DNA of 64,000 nt from Cynocephalus volans (Eukaryota > Chordata > Mammalia > Dermoptera > Cynocephalidae). The translations under genes were made by a program, and so were the position numbers. Below the pieces are notes generated by a model that did no database searches, had not been told where the DNA came from, and worked only from the letters and a program-made list of their open reading frames with translations. Position 1 is the first letter of the stretch. Every line of letters begins with the position of its first letter. Location: NCBI RefSeq assembly GCF_027409185.1, contig NC_084471.1, positions 7,656,535 through 7,720,534 of the forward strand, in the 5' to 3' direction. Shown one piece after another: positions 62,905 to 64,000 of the stretch.

Positions 62905-63269
62905 GTGAGGTCCCAGGCCCCGTGGCAGGCCGGGGAAGGTGGACCCTACCCGAGAGGGTTCCTGCCTGCCAGGCTGGAGTGTTCCCCCGTCTGAATCATT
63001 AGGCAGCTGCTTACTGAGTTCCCCATATATACCAGGCACGGTTCTAGGCGCCGAGAGTAAAACAAGGATTCCTGCCTTAGGGGAGCTTGCATCTTAGGGG
63101 AGACGGAGAACAGCAATAAATGTGCTATGTAAATTACACTATATGTTAAAGATGGTACGTGTTATAGAATGAAATACAGAGCGGGGAAAGGGGGTGTGGG
63201 AGTGGAGGGCCAGGTTGCGATTTCTAATAATCCTTAATCATTGAATTAATTATTAAATGATTTAAAGAG

Positions 63270-63372
63270 GGGGCTGGCTGGTTAGCTCAGTTGGTTAGAG
63301 AGTGGCATTATAACAACAAAGTCGAGGGTTTGGATCCCTGAACCATCAGCCATCAAAAAAAAAAAAAAAAAA
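63270..63372 (+). repeat. tRNA-derived monomeric SINE (CYN-like)
   Basis: Has GCTGGTTAGCTCAGTTGGTT, GGGTTTGGATCCC and a poly(A) tail of about 18 bases. Confidence 0.85.
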
Positions 63373-63628
63373 GACTTAAAAAGGATTAAACTTCATCCTT
63401 AAGTGAAGGATCGTTGAGAAGATGACGTTCGAGAGTGTCACTTCACTTGAAGGTGGTGAATTGATCACTGTTACTGTAGTATCAGTGCAGTAAATGTTAA
63501 GCTAGTGTATGAGATCCCTCACCCTATTTCACCTTCATGACCACCTGATGAGGTAAATACTGTTATTTTAGGGATGAGGAAAGGAGATTTGGGAATATTA
63601 AAGGAATTAGTTAAATGGTCCTGTGGAG

Positions 63629-63832
63629 TTGTAATAACAACATTCATTCAGTGCTTACCCTGGGGCAGGTCTGTGCTAAGCACATTGTAGACATTATCTT
63701 CACATAGTTCAGCAGCCCTGTGGAGTAGGTACTGTCCTCTGTTTTCACAGATGAGATGACTGAGGTTCAGAGAGATTAGGGAACTCTCCCAAGCTAAGAA
63801 ATCCACTGTCTGCGACTCCAAAAATCATGTTC
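63629..63832 (+). repeat. MIR SINE in MCAT intron 1
   Basis: Well-ordered MIR: CATTCATTCAGTGCTTACCC, then TTTTCACAGATGAGATGACT and the 3' part. Confidence 0.8.
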
Positions 63833-64000
63833 CTTACTTCTGCGCTTAATCTCTACATACCGCATGGCCAGAGAGGCTGCTCTAGGGCAGAGGCAAGAGA
63901 ATCCAGAGCCCTGGGTTGGAGTCAGCATGACCAGGGAGTCAACTGGGCTTTAACTGGCCTTACCAGGGAAATTCCTTATCAGTAAAGAAGCCGGACTCGT

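Larger units (their letters stand above)
62290..62935 (+). promoter_or_regulatory. MCAT: MCAT CpG-island promoter
   Basis: CpG-dense DNA spanning the inferred 5'UTR and the whole first exon, with no TATA box. It includes an RFX X-box-like element (separate entry). Confidence 0.75.
62905..64000 (+). other. MCAT intron 1 (start)
   Basis: Contains a MIR3-like piece near 63000-63120, a tRNA SINE monomer (63270-63372) and a MIR (63629-63832). The next MCAT exon is not reached. Confidence 0.7.

Overview
This window is nuclear DNA from a placental mammal. It holds parts or all of four orthologues of the human 22q13.2 block, in the opposite orientation to the human reference: the 3' end of SCUBE1 (+), all of TTLL12 (+), the coding part and probable promoter of TSPO (-), and the first coding exon of MCAT (+). 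The exon-intron structures could be read directly. Joined exons give 644 codons for TTLL12 and 169 for TSPO, the same lengths as the human proteins as I remember them, with no internal stop and GT-AG at every junction.

The species can be narrowed through its young SINEs. At least eleven copies or fragments are tRNA-Ile-like monomers or head-to-tail dimers with no unrelated body, a poly(A) tail and, in several cases, near-perfect target-site duplications. This architecture fits the CYN SINEs of colugos (Dermoptera). A rhinolophoid bat with its own tRNA SINE is the main alternative, and I cannot settle this from the window alone. Old MIR, L1 and LTR fossils (MLT2-like, MaLR-like, class I-like) are the usual placental background.

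Layout: 1-8.9 kb SCUBE1 (last four coding exons, 3'UTR, and a 1.4 kb GT-rich minisatellite in the last intron). 8.9-22.3 kb is an intergenic repeat field, with an MLT2-like LTR, L1 copies stacked between 14.7 and 20.3 kb, a composite L1-derived insertion and a mariner-like MITE. 22.3-40.7 kb is TTLL12 (CpG-island promoter, 14 exons, 3'UTR with AATAAA). 40.7-43.9 kb is the tail-to-tail gap to TSPO, carrying two CTCF-like motifs and an unexplained minus-strand gene-like stretch. 43.9-54.2 kb is TSPO on the minus strand (three coding exons, one inferred non-coding first exon in a CpG island). 54.2-62.3 kb is intergenic with LTR fossils, SINEs and microsatellites. 62.3 kb to the end is the MCAT promoter, exon 1 and the start of intron 1.

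The genes do not form one pathway. SCUBE1 is a secreted or surface EGF-CUB glycoprotein; TTLL12 is a cytosolic and nuclear tubulin-ligase-like protein generally thought to lack classical ligase activity; TSPO is an outer mitochondrial membrane cholesterol/porphyrin/drug-binding protein; MCAT is the mitochondrial malonyl-CoA:ACP transacylase. I found no CRISPR array, prokaryotic system or new coding system. The most notable non-coding signals are the composite L1-derived element, the CTCF-like motif pair, an RFX X-box 24 bases before the MCAT start codon, and the minisatellite.
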